Source: an uncultured Acetobacteraceae bacterium (GTDB taxonomy: Bacteria; Pseudomonadota; Alphaproteobacteria; Acetobacterales; Acetobacteraceae). From it: a DNA stretch of 64,000 nucleotides. The notes under the pieces are model-generated. The model was not told where the DNA came from. It did no database searches and saw only the letters and a program-made list of their open reading frames with translations. Shown one piece after another: positions 36,214 through 44,860 of the stretch. Made by a program: the position numbers and the translations under genes. The number at the start of each line of letters is the position of its first letter. Position 1 is the first letter of the stretch. Location of the stretch: the NCBI GenBank assembly GCA_903907955.1, contig CAIVPZ010000041.1, positions 62,001-126,000 of the forward strand. The letters are read 5' to 3'.

Positions 36214-36317
36214 CGCTGCAGGCGGCCTTGAACCGGCGAAGTGGTTTCAACAGTTGCAAGGTTGCCTGCAGCCCTCAAGGTTGCTCCCGTTTCGTGCCGT
36301 TGGGGGCGTGTGAGCCG

Positions 36318-37421
36318 TTACTTGCTGCCGATAAGGCGGTCGAGCATCTGCGCGATGACGCCCATTTGCTTGCCAAGTTTGGTATCGTACTTGCTATCGG
36401 TGTAGCCCCACCAGTCCCAGCACGCATTCGGATTCTGGGGCACGAAACTGGCCGTCGTTTGCGGGTACAACACGATGATCTTGTTGGTTGCCGCCCACCT
36501 GTTATAGCCGGCGTTGGTGTAGAACGCGTCGCCGATATGTTGTTCGTCCTGAAGACAGCCATGGAAAGCGACATGCAGGCGACAGCCGGCCCCCGTCTGG
36601 CAGTCGGCCGGGACAAAGATGTGTCCGGTAGGCGCCATACTGATCGAATCGGACGGCAGGAACTCGGTCTGGTCAAACGGCAGCAAGGTGCCCTTTGCAG
36701 GATCGCCAGGTGGGTTCAGGTTGCCGTAAATGAATTTCAGGATTTCGCCTGCGGTGTCGTAGCCGCAGTTATTGATATAGGGCGAGCCAAGATAGCCGCA
36801 TGCGCTGCCATAGCCATCAGTAACAAATGCATGTTGTGCCGGTATGTTATTCACGTATTTTATGTTTGCCGCGGGCAAGAATGACTGATAATATGTATTC
36901 AGCGTGTCCATGACCGACTGCGGCACGAGCGTGTCATTTTCCCCCGAGAACAAGAAGACCTTGTCCGCCTTCAACCCATCTACCGGGTCAATCGTCCCCG
37001 CTGTCGCTGCCGCTTTGGTCGCGGCGATTGTATTGGCGACATCGGGCGGGCCAAGGAAAGGCATGGTAGGCATCACGTCTTTGATGGTGTAGGAGCAGAC
37101 ATCCATTGCTGTCATTACAGGTGGAAAGAAAGCCTTGCTCTCCGAACAATTGTAAGGTCCGCCCGCAACGATGCCGGCACCCATGATTTCCTTCGAAAAG
37201 GCGACGTGGAACTGCTGTGCCATGTACCCGCCGGAGGATATGCCCGAAACGGATATCGCGCCTGCATCCACCTGGTGGCCGGCAAGCTTATCAGCGGCCA
37301 ACGCGGTGGACGGTGCCGCCAGCAGGCTTCCGACGGCAGCCATGGCAACCAAACGCGCGGTGTTGGTGAACAACTTTGATACTCCCTTGATTGCAGACCA
37401 GATTGACCCGGCGTCAGGCAA
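36318..37421 (-). CDS. PHB depolymerase-like extracellular esterase
   Basis: 367 residues with a Sec signal (MAAVGSLLAAPSTALAAD cleaved around residue 43). Lipase box GISSGG, Asp in FSGENDTLVP and His in VAFHGCLQ form the catalytic triad of short-chain-length poly(3-hydroxybutyrate) depolymerases of catalytic type 2. Several cysteine pairs fit a secreted protein. Codon use is visibly lower in G+C than the neighbours, as is the 470 bp upstream, which suggests acquisition. No C-terminal substrate-binding domain is present, so it may act on intracellular or small substrates. Confidence 0.8.
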   Translation of the reverse strand: MPDAGSIWSAIKGVSKLFTNTARLVAMAAVGSLLAAPSTALAADKLAGHQVDAGAISVSGISSGGYMAQQFHVAFSKEIMGAGIVAGGPYNCSESKAFFPPVMTAMDVCSYTIKDVMPTMPFLGPPDVANTIAATKAAATAGTIDPVDGLKADKVFLFSGENDTLVPQSVMDTLNTYYQSFLPAANIKYVNNIPAQHAFVTDGYGSACGYLGSPYINNCGYDTAGEILKFIYGNLNPPGDPAKGTLLPFDQTEFLPSDSISMAPTGHIFVPADCQTGAGCRLHVAFHGCLQDEQHIGDAFYTNAGYNRWAATNKIIVLYPQTTASFVPQNPNACWDWWGYTDSKYDTKLGKQMGVIAQMLDRLIGSK

Positions 37422-37898
37422 AAAAGTATCGGCGCAAGTTGAAATGTTCCAGCGATGTTCGTAATGGAACCGGTGTTATGCGACCGCCGGTAGACAAAAC
37501 GAAAGACCATCCACGCATTCGCACGGTCCGGTGTCCGCTTGCTGAAAATCGAATGCTGGTCCTCCTGTGCGCGGATTCCCTCTCCCTGCATGCTCCTGTC
37601 ACGACAGGACATGGAAAACTTCACTCCGCTGCCTTCGCAACGGCGGTACGGTTCCTGTGTTGGAGAATTAACGTTCCCTCCCGGCGGATTCGTCAGTAAA
37701 TCTGGGCCGGGAACACCACGACCATCAGAAAATGCGTGGAACTCCATTATCCATGGTATCAATTTCTTTACAAAAGATAGCACAACGCGCCTGCGGCTGG
37801 CGGAAAATTTTCTGGTCATCGCGGGCATGTGAAATTTGCGGTGAGGCAGCGTCACGCTACACTGCACCCCGCCAGCCGGATAAGGGCATCCGCACGAT
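37422..37898. other. Low-G+C intergenic region
   Basis: About 475 bp between the esterase and tadA without a credible gene on either strand. Runs of A and T are more frequent than elsewhere, matching the esterase gene, so both likely arrived together. The esterase promoter is presumably here. Confidence 0.55.
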
Positions 37899-38441
37899 CT
37901 ATGTTATGGGGTCAAGGGGGCCACTGCCCCCTTGCGGGTCCAGGGCAGCGCCCTGGCCTTCCTTTCCATCGATGCGGGCACCTGACGGGTCTCCCCGTGC
38001 GGGCCGCAGCGCCCTGAAGAAATCCCGCAGCAGGTCCGCCGCCTCGCACTCCCGCACGCCGCCGATCACTTCCGGCCGGTGCAGGCAGCCCGGCGCGTCG
38101 AAGATGCGCGGCCCGTGCTCCACCCCGCCGCCTTTCGGGTCGTAGGCGCCGAATACCAGTCGCCGGACCCGGAACAGGGACGCGGCGGCGGCGCACATCG
38201 GGCAGGGTTCCAGCGTCACCACCAGGTCGCAATCGGGCAGCCGCGGCGCGCCGCGCCGCGCCGCCGCCGCGCGCAGGGCGAGCATCTCGGCATGCGCCGT
38301 CGGGTCGGTCCGTTCCTCGGTGCGGTTGCCGGCGCGCGCCAGCACCGCGCCGTCCGGCCCGAGCACCACCGCCCCCACCGGCACTTCGCCGCGCGCGGCG
38401 GCGGCGCGGGCCTCCTCCAGGGCGATCTCCATCGGCGTCAT
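37899..38441 (-). CDS. tadA: tRNA-specific adenosine deaminase TadA
   Basis: 180 residues. Zinc motifs HAEMLAL and EPCPMC, with PVGAVVLGPDG near the N-terminus. It makes inosine at wobble position 34 of tRNA-Arg. The last about 18 residues, GQGAALDPQGGSGPLDPIT, are encoded by repeat R1 and are foreign to the deaminase fold; the same tail ends the HAD protein at 28361. Confidence 0.9.
   Translation of the reverse strand: MTPMEIALEEARAAAARGEVPVGAVVLGPDGAVLARAGNRTEERTDPTAHAEMLALRAAAARRGAPRLPDCDLVVTLEPCPMCAAAASLFRVRRLVFGAYDPKGGGVEHGPRIFDAPGCLHRPEVIGGVRECEAADLLRDFFRALRPARGDPSGARIDGKEGQGAALDPQGGSGPLDPIT
37908..37960 (-). repeat. Dispersed repeat R1, copy 6, inside the tadA 3' end
   Basis: Minus-orientation copy, GGGGTCAAGGGGGCCACTGC to CGCCCTGGCCTT. 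It is translated as the tadA C-terminal tail. Confidence 0.88.
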
Positions 38442-38487
38442 GCGGCACTTCTTGCCCGCATCTGCCCGGCGGCGCTAGCAAGGGCGC

Positions 38488-39207
38488 ATGAACAAGAGAA
38501 AACCCGTGATCGGCGTGACTCTGGATGCCGAGCCGCCGGGGGGATATTCGGAGTTCCCCTGGTATGCGCTGCGCGCCAACTACGCCGACGCCATTGCCGG
38601 CGCCGGGGGGCTGCCGCTGGCGCTGCCGCACCTGCCCGCCCTGGCCGCCGACTACCTCGACCGCATCGACGCGCTGGTGGTCACCGGCGGCGCCTTCGAT
38701 GTCGATCCGGCGCTGTATGGCGACCGCACCCGGCACGACAGCGTGGTCCTGAAGCAAGGCCGCACCGAGACCGAACTGGCGCTGGTGCGGGGCGCGCTGG
38801 CACGCAACCTGCCGGTGCTGGGCATCTGCGGCGGCCAGCAATTGCTGGCGGTGGTGCTCGGCGGCTCATTGATCCAGCACATCCCCGACACCGTGCCCGA
38901 CGCGCTCGCCCATGAGCAGCCCAACCCGCGCGACGAAGCCGGCCATGCGGTGGACATCATCCCCGGCACGCTGCTGCACCGCATCGTCGGTGTGTCCGAG
39001 ATGCAGGTGAACTCGTCGCACCATCAGGCGGTGCGCAGCCCCGGCCTGCGCGCCGTGGTCGATGCGGTGGCCGAGGACGGGGTGATCGAGGGCATCGAGG
39101 ACCCCGGCTTCCGCTTCTGCCTGGGCGTGCAGTGGCACCCCGAATTCCTCATCGACCCCGGCGATGCCCGCATCTTCGCCGCCCTGGTCGCGGCGGCCGG
39201 CGGATGA
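38488..39207 (+). CDS. Class I glutamine amidotransferase-like (PuuD/C26 family)
   Basis: 239 residues. Nucleophile elbow GICGGQQLLAVVLGG and QWHPEFL, plus the family start KPVIGVTLDAEPPGGYS and RIDALVVTGGAFDVDP. Relatives hydrolyse gamma-glutamyl-GABA or gamma-glutamyl-amines. No putrescine genes are near. The stop overlaps the next start by 4 bp. Confidence 0.85.
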   Translation: MNKRKPVIGVTLDAEPPGGYSEFPWYALRANYADAIAGAGGLPLALPHLPALAADYLDRIDALVVTGGAFDVDPALYGDRTRHDSVVLKQGRTETELALVRGALARNLPVLGICGGQQLLAVVLGGSLIQHIPDTVPDALAHEQPNPRDEAGHAVDIIPGTLLHRIVGVSEMQVNSSHHQAVRSPGLRAVVDAVAEDGVIEGIEDPGFRFCLGVQWHPEFLIDPGDARIFAALVAAAGG

Positions 39208-39968
39208 GCGATTCTCCCGACGACGCCCCCCCTGCTGGCGCTCCTCCCGCTGGGGACCGCATCGCCAAGTTCCTGGCCCGCGCCGGGGTCGCCAGCCGGC
39301 GCGACGCCGAGCGGATGGTCGCCGAGGGCCGCGTCAGGATCAACAACGAGGTGGTGACCCATCCGGCCACCTTCGTCACCAAAGGCGACCTGGTGGTGGC
39401 GGACGGCGCGCTGGTGGAGCCGCCGGAGCGCACCCGGCTGTGGCGCTACCACAAGCCGGCCGGGCTGATGACCACCCACCGCGACCCCGAGGGGCGGCCG
39501 ACCGTGTTCCAGAAGCTGCCGCCGCATCTGCCGCGGGTGGTCAGCGTTGGCCGGCTCGACCTCAACAGCGAGGGGCTGCTGCTGCTGACCAATGACGGTG
39601 CCCTGGCGCGCCGGCTGGAACTGCCCTCGACCGGCTGGATACGGCGCTACCGGGTGCGGGTGTTCGGCGCGGTGGAGCCGAAGGCGCTGGCTGAACTCGC
39701 CCGCGGGGTGACGGTGGAGGGGGTGCGCTACGGCCCGATCGAGGCCGGACTGGACAGCCGCAAGGGCGACAATTGCTGGATCACCGTCGGCCTGCGCGAG
39801 GGCCGCAACCGCGAGGTCCGGCGCGTGCTGGCGCATCTCGGCCTGCAGGTGTCGCGGCTGATCCGGGTGAGCTACGGGCCGTTCCAACTCGGCCAGATGG
39901 CGCGCGGGGCGGTCGAGGAAGTGCCCGGAAAAGTGCTGCGTGAGCAGTTGCCGGCGGAGAAGCCCTAG
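39204..39968 (+). CDS. RsuA/RluB-family rRNA pseudouridine synthase
   Basis: 254 residues. An S4 domain (IAKFLARAGVASRRDAERMVAEGRVRIN) is followed by the synthase core with catalytic Asp in GRLDLNSEGLLLLTNDG and the RNREVRRVLAHLGLQVSRLIR segment. It modifies 16S or 23S rRNA; the S4 and GRLDLNSEG type fits RluB. Start ATG overlaps the amidotransferase stop, and rsmD follows at once, so the three form an operon. Confidence 0.92.
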   Translation: MSDSPDDAPPAGAPPAGDRIAKFLARAGVASRRDAERMVAEGRVRINNEVVTHPATFVTKGDLVVADGALVEPPERTRLWRYHKPAGLMTTHRDPEGRPTVFQKLPPHLPRVVSVGRLDLNSEGLLLLTNDGALARRLELPSTGWIRRYRVRVFGAVEPKALAELARGVTVEGVRYGPIEAGLDSRKGDNCWITVGLREGRNREVRRVLAHLGLQVSRLIRVSYGPFQLGQMARGAVEEVPGKVLREQLPAEKP

Positions 39969-39970
39969 CT

Positions 39971-40519
39971 TTGCGCATCGTCGCCGGCGTCTGGCGGGGC
40001 CGCGCCCTGGTCGCCCCGCCCGGCGCCGCCACCCGGCCCACCGCCGACCGGGTGCGCCAGGCGCTGTTCGACATGCTGCTGCACGCCCCCTGGGGCGGGC
40101 GCGACCTGCTGGACGGCGCCCTGGTGCTGGATGCCTTTGCCGGCACCGGCGCGCTGGGGCTGGAGGCGCTGTCGCGCGGCGCCGCCCACGCCACCTTCCT
40201 GGAACGCGACCGCGCGGCGCTGGCGGCTCTACGGGCCAATATCGATGCCTGCCGCGCCGCCGACCGGGCCGCCGTGCTCGCCGTCGATGCCACCCGGCCG
40301 CCGCCGGGCCGCCCCTGCGCGCTGGTGTTTCTCGATCCGCCCTATGGCCAGGGACTTGTCCCGCTGGCTTTGGCGAGCCTGGAGCGCGCCGGGTGGATCG
40401 CGCCGGGGGCGGTCGTGGTGGCGGAAACCGCGCGTGACGAGGCGATCGAACTGCCCGGGCTGATGCTGGCGGAGCGGGCGCATGGGGCGGCGCGGCTTAC
40501 CGTCTGGCGGCTGGAGTGA
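39971..40519 (+). CDS. rsmD: 16S rRNA (guanine966-N2)-methyltransferase
   Basis: 182 residues starting at TTG, 2 bp after the previous stop (LRIVAGVWRGRALVAPPG with the N-terminal Leu codon read as Met). SAM motif DAFAGTGALGLEALSRGA and the catalytic LDPPYGQG are present, with RPTADRVRQALFDML as in all RsmD. It follows the pseudouridine synthase, both being rRNA modifiers. Confidence 0.92.
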   Translation: MRIVAGVWRGRALVAPPGAATRPTADRVRQALFDMLLHAPWGGRDLLDGALVLDAFAGTGALGLEALSRGAAHATFLERDRAALAALRANIDACRAADRAAVLAVDATRPPPGRPCALVFLDPPYGQGLVPLALASLERAGWIAPGAVVVAETARDEAIELPGLMLAERAHGAARLTVWRLE

Positions 40520-40527
40520 GGAAGGTA

Positions 40528-40540
40528 GGGCCAGGGCGCT
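40528..40540 (+). repeat. Repeat R1, truncated left end only
   Basis: GGGCCAGGGCGCT is the left end of R1 with the rest missing. The boundary coincides with the stop of the minus-strand gene at 40539. Confidence 0.4.
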
Positions 40541-40823
40541 ATTTCTGCGCTTCGTATTCGGCAGGCGTGCCCCACACCCCCGCGCTCCAGAAACCGCCGG
40601 AAAGTTTCTTGTAGCTGGTCCACCGGTCCGACCTGGCCGCGGCGATCAACGCGGCGGTGGCGGGCAGCGCACGCAGGCTGTAGATCCAGTCGTCAAGCTC
40701 CTCGCCGTCATGGTCGAGATATTCACCCTCACGGCGCGCATCATACTGCGCCTGGTCAAATGTCTCGCCGACACCCCAAATCCTGCTGCTATCCACCAGA
40801 ATATAGCCAACCGCTGCTGCCAT
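40539..40823 (-). CDS. Small hypothetical soluble protein
   Basis: 94 residues, no signal or membrane segment. It is acidic in the middle (GEYLDHDGEELDDWIY) and aromatic-rich, ending GVWGTPAEYEAQK. No family is recognised. A near-palindrome lies just upstream (40841-40869). Confidence 0.6.
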   Translation of the reverse strand: MAAAVGYILVDSSRIWGVGETFDQAQYDARREGEYLDHDGEELDDWIYSLRALPATAALIAAARSDRWTSYKKLSGGFWSAGVWGTPAEYEAQK

Positions 40824-40840
40824 CGTACTGCTCTCCGTTT

Positions 40841-40869
40841 CGTATCCGGGCCATTCCGCCCGGGATACG
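40841..40869. promoter_or_regulatory. Near-perfect palindrome upstream of the 94-residue gene
   Basis: CGTATCCGGGC on the left and GCCCGGGATACG on the right are inverted copies with one extra base, 18 bp before the start at 40823. It is a possible operator, or a hairpin in the leader. Confidence 0.4.
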
Positions 40870-40948
40870 CTCAGTATACCCCACCGGATCGCTTGCCGGC
40901 GCCGGGGTATGTCGGGTGCATCCCGGGCGCCGCGCCCGGCGGGCCTTC

Positions 40949-42727
40949 CTACGCCAGATTCGCGCAGGCAGCCGCGAGCCAGGCGCGGGCGGCAGGGTCG
41001 AGCCGGGGGCCGATCTCGGCGTCGACCCGGGCGTGGTAGGCATCGACCCAGGCGGTTTCCGCGGCGGTCAGCAGGGTGCGCTCGATCAGCCGGCGATCGA
41101 ACGGGGCGAGCGTCAGCGTTTCGAACCGCAGGAAGGGTTTCGTCGCCGCCGGCAGTTCGGCAGGTTGAACGAGCAGCAGATTCTCCAGCCGGATGCCGTA
41201 CGCGCCCGGGGCATAGAAGCCGGGTTCATTGGAGAGAATAAGGCCGGCCGCGATCGGCACTGGTTTCGCCGCCCGCGACAGGCTGACCGGGCCTTCGTGC
41301 ACCGACAGGTAACTGCCGACGCCGTGGCCGGTGCCGTGGTCGTAGTCCAGCCCGGCCCGCCAGAGCGCCGTGCGGGCAAAGGCATCCAGATGCGGGCCGG
41401 CGACGCCCTGCGGAAACACCAGCGCGGCGATGGCGATGTGGCCCTTGAGCACCCGCGTCACCCGGTCGCGCAATTCCGCCGGCGGGTCGCCGGGGCCGGT
41501 CCAGACGGTGCGGGTGATGTCGGTGGTGCCGTCCGGGTACTGGGCGCCGGAGTCGATCAGGTAAAGCTCGCCCGGGTTGATCGGGCGGTTGGTCGCCGCG
41601 GTGACGCGGTAATGGATGATGGCGCCGTGCGCGCCGGCACCGGAGATTGCCGGGAAGCTTTCGCCGCGGAATTCGGGCGCCTCGGCGCGCAAGCCGAGCA
41701 GGCGGGCGGCGGCCTCCAGTTCGCTGGTGTGGCCGGCGGCGCGGTCGAGCCAGTGCAGGAAACGGCAGACGGCGATGCCGTCGCGCGCATGGGCGGCGCG
41801 CGCGCCCTGCTGCTCCACCGCGTTCTTGCTGGCCTTGGGCAGCAGGCAGGGGTCCATGCCGGCCACAACGGTGGCGCCGGCCGCGCGCAGGGTCTGGGCG
41901 AACCAGACCGGCGCGGTGGCGGCATCGACCCGCACGCGGCTGCCGGCGAGGCGGGCGAGCGCGGCGGGCAGGGCGGCGCGTTCCCGCACCGTAACAGCGC
42001 GGCCCAGCCAGGCGCGGGTGGCGTCGGGCAGTTTTTCCGCCGCCATGAACAGCTCGGTGCCGCCGTCGGCGTGCAGGATGGCGAAGCCGAGGGCGAACGG
42101 CGTGTAGGGCACGTCGGCGCCGCGGATGTTCAGCAGCCAGGCGATCGAGGCCGGGTCGGTGAGGATGGCGGCGTGCTGTTTCGCTTCCCGCAACCCGGCG
42201 GCGAGTTCGGCGCGCTTGTCGGCGCTATCGCGGCCGGCCTGGGCGAGCGGGTGCGGCACGGCGGGGCCGCCCGGTGGCGCCGGGCGGTCGGTCCAGACGG
42301 CATCGACCGGGTTTGCCTCGACCGGGGTCATGGCGAGGCCGGACTCGAGGTAGCGTTGCAGCGCGTCCTCGCTGATCAGCAGCGGATCGTAGCCGATTCG
42401 CGCGCCGGCCGGGGCGTGTGCGGCGAGCCAGGCCGGCGGCGGCGGCTCGGTGATATGGCGCCGTTCCCACAGCGCCGGATCGGTTTCCGCCTGCAACTGC
42501 AGCACATAGCGGCCGTCGGTGAAGATGGCGGCGCGGTCGGGCAGCACGGCGGCGAGGCCGGCGCTGCCGGAAAACCCGGTCAGCCAGGCCAGGCGCTCGG
42601 CGGCGGCGGGGACGTATTCGCCGAGATGCTCGTCGGCGCGGGGAACGATGAAACCGTGCAGCGCCCGCCGGCCAAGTTCGGCGCGGAGGGCGGCGAGACG
42701 GGCATCAAACATCGGCGGCACTTTCAC
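40949..42727 (-). CDS. pepP: Aminopeptidase P family (Xaa-Pro) metallopeptidase
   Basis: 592 residues: two creatinase-like N-terminal domains, then the M24 pita-bread fold. Metal ligands are in LIDSGAQYPDGTTDITRT (two Asp), GTGHGVGSYLSVHEGP (His), SNEPGF (Glu) and YGIRLENLLLV (Glu). The length matches the long APP1/XPNPEP1 type. It cleaves N-terminal residues before proline. ATG 42727 or the nearby Met at 42712 may be used. Confidence 0.93.
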   Translation of the reverse strand: MKVPPMFDARLAALRAELGRRALHGFIVPRADEHLGEYVPAAAERLAWLTGFSGSAGLAAVLPDRAAIFTDGRYVLQLQAETDPALWERRHITEPPPPAWLAAHAPAGARIGYDPLLISEDALQRYLESGLAMTPVEANPVDAVWTDRPAPPGGPAVPHPLAQAGRDSADKRAELAAGLREAKQHAAILTDPASIAWLLNIRGADVPYTPFALGFAILHADGGTELFMAAEKLPDATRAWLGRAVTVRERAALPAALARLAGSRVRVDAATAPVWFAQTLRAAGATVVAGMDPCLLPKASKNAVEQQGARAAHARDGIAVCRFLHWLDRAAGHTSELEAAARLLGLRAEAPEFRGESFPAISGAGAHGAIIHYRVTAATNRPINPGELYLIDSGAQYPDGTTDITRTVWTGPGDPPAELRDRVTRVLKGHIAIAALVFPQGVAGPHLDAFARTALWRAGLDYDHGTGHGVGSYLSVHEGPVSLSRAAKPVPIAAGLILSNEPGFYAPGAYGIRLENLLLVQPAELPAATKPFLRFETLTLAPFDRRLIERTLLTAAETAWVDAYHARVDAEIGPRLDPAARAWLAAACANLA

Positions 42728-42926
42728 TGTGACGGTTCGAGGGCAGACCTGCGCTCATCCCATGCCATGTCATCAAGCGTCGCAAAAGTTGCATATCTGA
42801 TTCAGGCGGGTCGCAATGATCCCGTTACACGGCATGCCTACGTTGCGATCCAGCAGCAGAGCCGCGCGACGAATTGCACCCAGGCACGACGCCCGCCACG
42901 GCCCATAAGCTGGGGGACTTGATGCA
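42728..42926. other. Short intergenic region before the DUF1127 gene
   Basis: About 200 bp, lower in G+C around 42770-42870, probably carrying the DUF1127 promoter. No gene was seen. Confidence 0.5.
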
Positions 42927-43253
42927 ATGCATACCAGGGGAGCCAAAGAGGAGCTGGCAATCCTTCTGCCCAATACGATGTCGCACGCCTTGCGTAACGG
43001 TCGCCACATTCTGCCCGAGCCTGGAACTGCGCCGCGAAGCCTGTTCGAGCGCCTGGGGGCGCTGATCGGCTGGATCGTCGATCTGTCGATGCGACGTCCG
43101 GTGGTGGAGGCGGTGGGCACGCTGTCGGAACAGGAACTGGCCGATATCGGCTTGACCCGCGCGCAAATGCCGCATTCGTTCGATCCGGCCTCCGAGCGTC
43201 GCCAGCAACGCGCCGGCGCCCCTGACTGCCTGAACTGGGCCTGCGTGGTCTGA
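42927..43253 (+). CDS. DUF1127 domain protein
   Basis: 108 residues. The central LSEQELADIGLTRAQM is the DUF1127 signature, an about 40-residue arginine-rich helical domain of alphaproteobacteria linked to RNA or phosphate and stress regulation. A second ATG at 42978 (MSHALRNGRH) is the other candidate start. A strong terminator follows. Confidence 0.8.
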   Translation: MHTRGAKEELAILLPNTMSHALRNGRHILPEPGTAPRSLFERLGALIGWIVDLSMRRPVVEAVGTLSEQELADIGLTRAQMPHSFDPASERRQQRAGAPDCLNWACVV

Positions 43254-43275
43254 CGCTTTCGCCCGAACGCCGCTG

Positions 43276-43324
43276 AAAACCGGGTATGGACCGCCGAGGC
43301 GGTCCATACCCGGTTTTCGTTTTG
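43276..43324. terminator. Strong bidirectional terminator
   Basis: A near 20-bp perfect stem: AAAACCGGGTATGGACCGCC on the left and its complement on the right, meeting in a tiny loop, then TTTTCGTTTT. A-rich and T-rich ends serve both strands, between DUF1127 and the convergent prmA. Confidence 0.9.
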
Positions 43325-43338
43325 GCGGCCACGTTCCG

Positions 43339-44232
43339 TCACCGCCGGCGCAGCACCAGGGTGCACCATTTGCCCTCGGTCAGCCGGCGCTCCAGCACCA
43401 GCCCGTGGGGACGGTGCGCGGCCAGCACCCAGCGCGCCTGACTGTCCAGCAGCCCGGCCAGGATGACGGTGCCGCCCGGCGCCAGATTGGCGGCCAGGTG
43501 GCGCGCCATCCGGCAGAGCGGGCGCGCCAGGATATTGGCGAACACCAGATCGAACGGTCCGCCGCCGGTGACCAGCGGCGAGTCCCAGCCATCGGCGCGG
43601 ACAAACCGCACCAGCCCGCCGAGCCGGTTCAGCTTCGCGTTGGCGGTGGCGGTGCGCACGCTCCAGGGATCGATGTCGGTGCCGCGCACGCGCCGGTGCA
43701 GCAGACCGGCCGCTGCCATCGCCAGAATGCCCGAGCCGGTGCCAAGGTCGAGAATGCGCCGCGGCCGGCGATGCGCGACCCGCTCCAGGGCGCGCAGGCA
43801 GCCGCGGGTGGAGCCGTGCTCGCCGGAGCCGAAGGCCACCGAGGCGTCGAGCCGGATGGTCAGCCGTCCGGGGGTTTCCCGTCCGTGGACATGGGTGCCG
43901 CGGATGGCGAACCGGGTGCCGACCAGTTGCTCCGGGAAGGCTTCCAGGGTGCGTTCCAGCCAGCCCTCGGCGGCGGTGGGGCGGCGGGCGAGGGGGGCCT
44001 CGATGCCGGTGACCAGCGCCGCCAGCGCCAGCGCGGCGGCGAGTTCGGGTTCGTGCGCGCCCTGGTCCTTGACGCCCTCGACCGTCCAGAGCTCGGCATC
44101 TTCGTCGTGAAAGAAGCCGATCGTGCCGCAGGCTTCGGCCAGCGCCGCTTCGTATGCCTCCAGCGCCTCCGGCGGAACGGTGACGGAGACGGTTTCCAGC
44201 GCGGTGGCGTGGCGGGGAGCGGCGGGGGGCAT
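43339..44232 (-). CDS. prmA: Ribosomal protein L11 methyltransferase
   Basis: 297 residues. SAM motif LDLGTGSGILAMAAAGL, the substrate-side ANILARPLC and the FGSGEHGSTRGCLRALE lead-in are standard PrmA. It trimethylates L11. The frame stays open to 44403, but ATG 44232 (MPPAAPRHATALETVSVTV) is the family start. Confidence 0.92.
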   Translation of the reverse strand: MPPAAPRHATALETVSVTVPPEALEAYEAALAEACGTIGFFHDEDAELWTVEGVKDQGAHEPELAAALALAALVTGIEAPLARRPTAAEGWLERTLEAFPEQLVGTRFAIRGTHVHGRETPGRLTIRLDASVAFGSGEHGSTRGCLRALERVAHRRPRRILDLGTGSGILAMAAAGLLHRRVRGTDIDPWSVRTATANAKLNRLGGLVRFVRADGWDSPLVTGGGPFDLVFANILARPLCRMARHLAANLAPGGTVILAGLLDSQARWVLAAHRPHGLVLERRLTEGKWCTLVLRRR

Positions 44233-44392
44233 AAGGGCGGAGTCCTGTGCGGTCAGCGAACGTGGCAAGCGTAGCGCATTCCACCTTTGCCGGCAGCCCG
44301 GCGCCGGGCCGCGCGACTGCAGCGGCGGACTGCACCCTGCGCTTCGGCGGCGCGCGGTTGTGAGCGTGCCTGCCCAGGACGTAGTGTCGGCG

Positions 44393-44719
44393 ATGTCACG
44401 CAAACGGCGCGTTCTCGCGGGACTGGCGATCGCGGCCCTGGTTGGCGTTGGCGCCCTCTGGCAGGCCGTATTCAGCCCGGAGACCTATCGGGTGTTCGAG
44501 CGGCCGGACGGCGCCTACCGGGTCATCGTGCTGCGCCAGCCCATGATTGCATCGATGCCCGGGCAGGCCGGCGATGCGCCGGGCATTGTTCGGCTGGTCG
44601 ACCGCGATGGTCGCCGGTTGGGCCAGGCCGATGTCGGGATGGTGCAGATGGTCCAGGAGGTTGATTGGCGCGGCAGCCGGGCCTTCATCAGGTTTGTCGC
44701 CGACTGGCCGCTGCCCTGA
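44393..44719 (+). CDS. Small membrane-anchored hypothetical protein
   Basis: 108 residues: a basic start and one hydrophobic helix (VLAGLAIAALVGVGALW), then a short exported domain (SPETYRVFERPDGAYRVIVLRQ). No family is recognised. The stop TGA is the first three bases of repeat R2. It is divergent from prmA. Confidence 0.65.
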   Translation: MSRKRRVLAGLAIAALVGVGALWQAVFSPETYRVFERPDGAYRVIVLRQPMIASMPGQAGDAPGIVRLVDRDGRRLGQADVGMVQMVQEVDWRGSRAFIRFVADWPLP

Positions 44720-44820
44720 GAGTTTGTGAATGAATGCCCGCGGCGCTCCGGTCTGGCCGGAAAGGCTCAACGATATCAGCGGGCGTTCATGCGCAGGTTC
44801 GATTGCTTCACAAGCTCTGA
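44717..44820. repeat. Dispersed repeat R2, copy 2 (about 104 bp)
   Basis: Same element as at 21659, here in plus orientation: TGAGAGTTTGTGAATGAATG to CTTCACAAGCTCTGA. It fills the gap between two convergent genes and supplies the stop of the upstream one. Confidence 0.9.
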
Positions 44821-44860
44821 GACCGGACCGCGCCGCGCGCGGCCGGCGATCACGCCCCGC

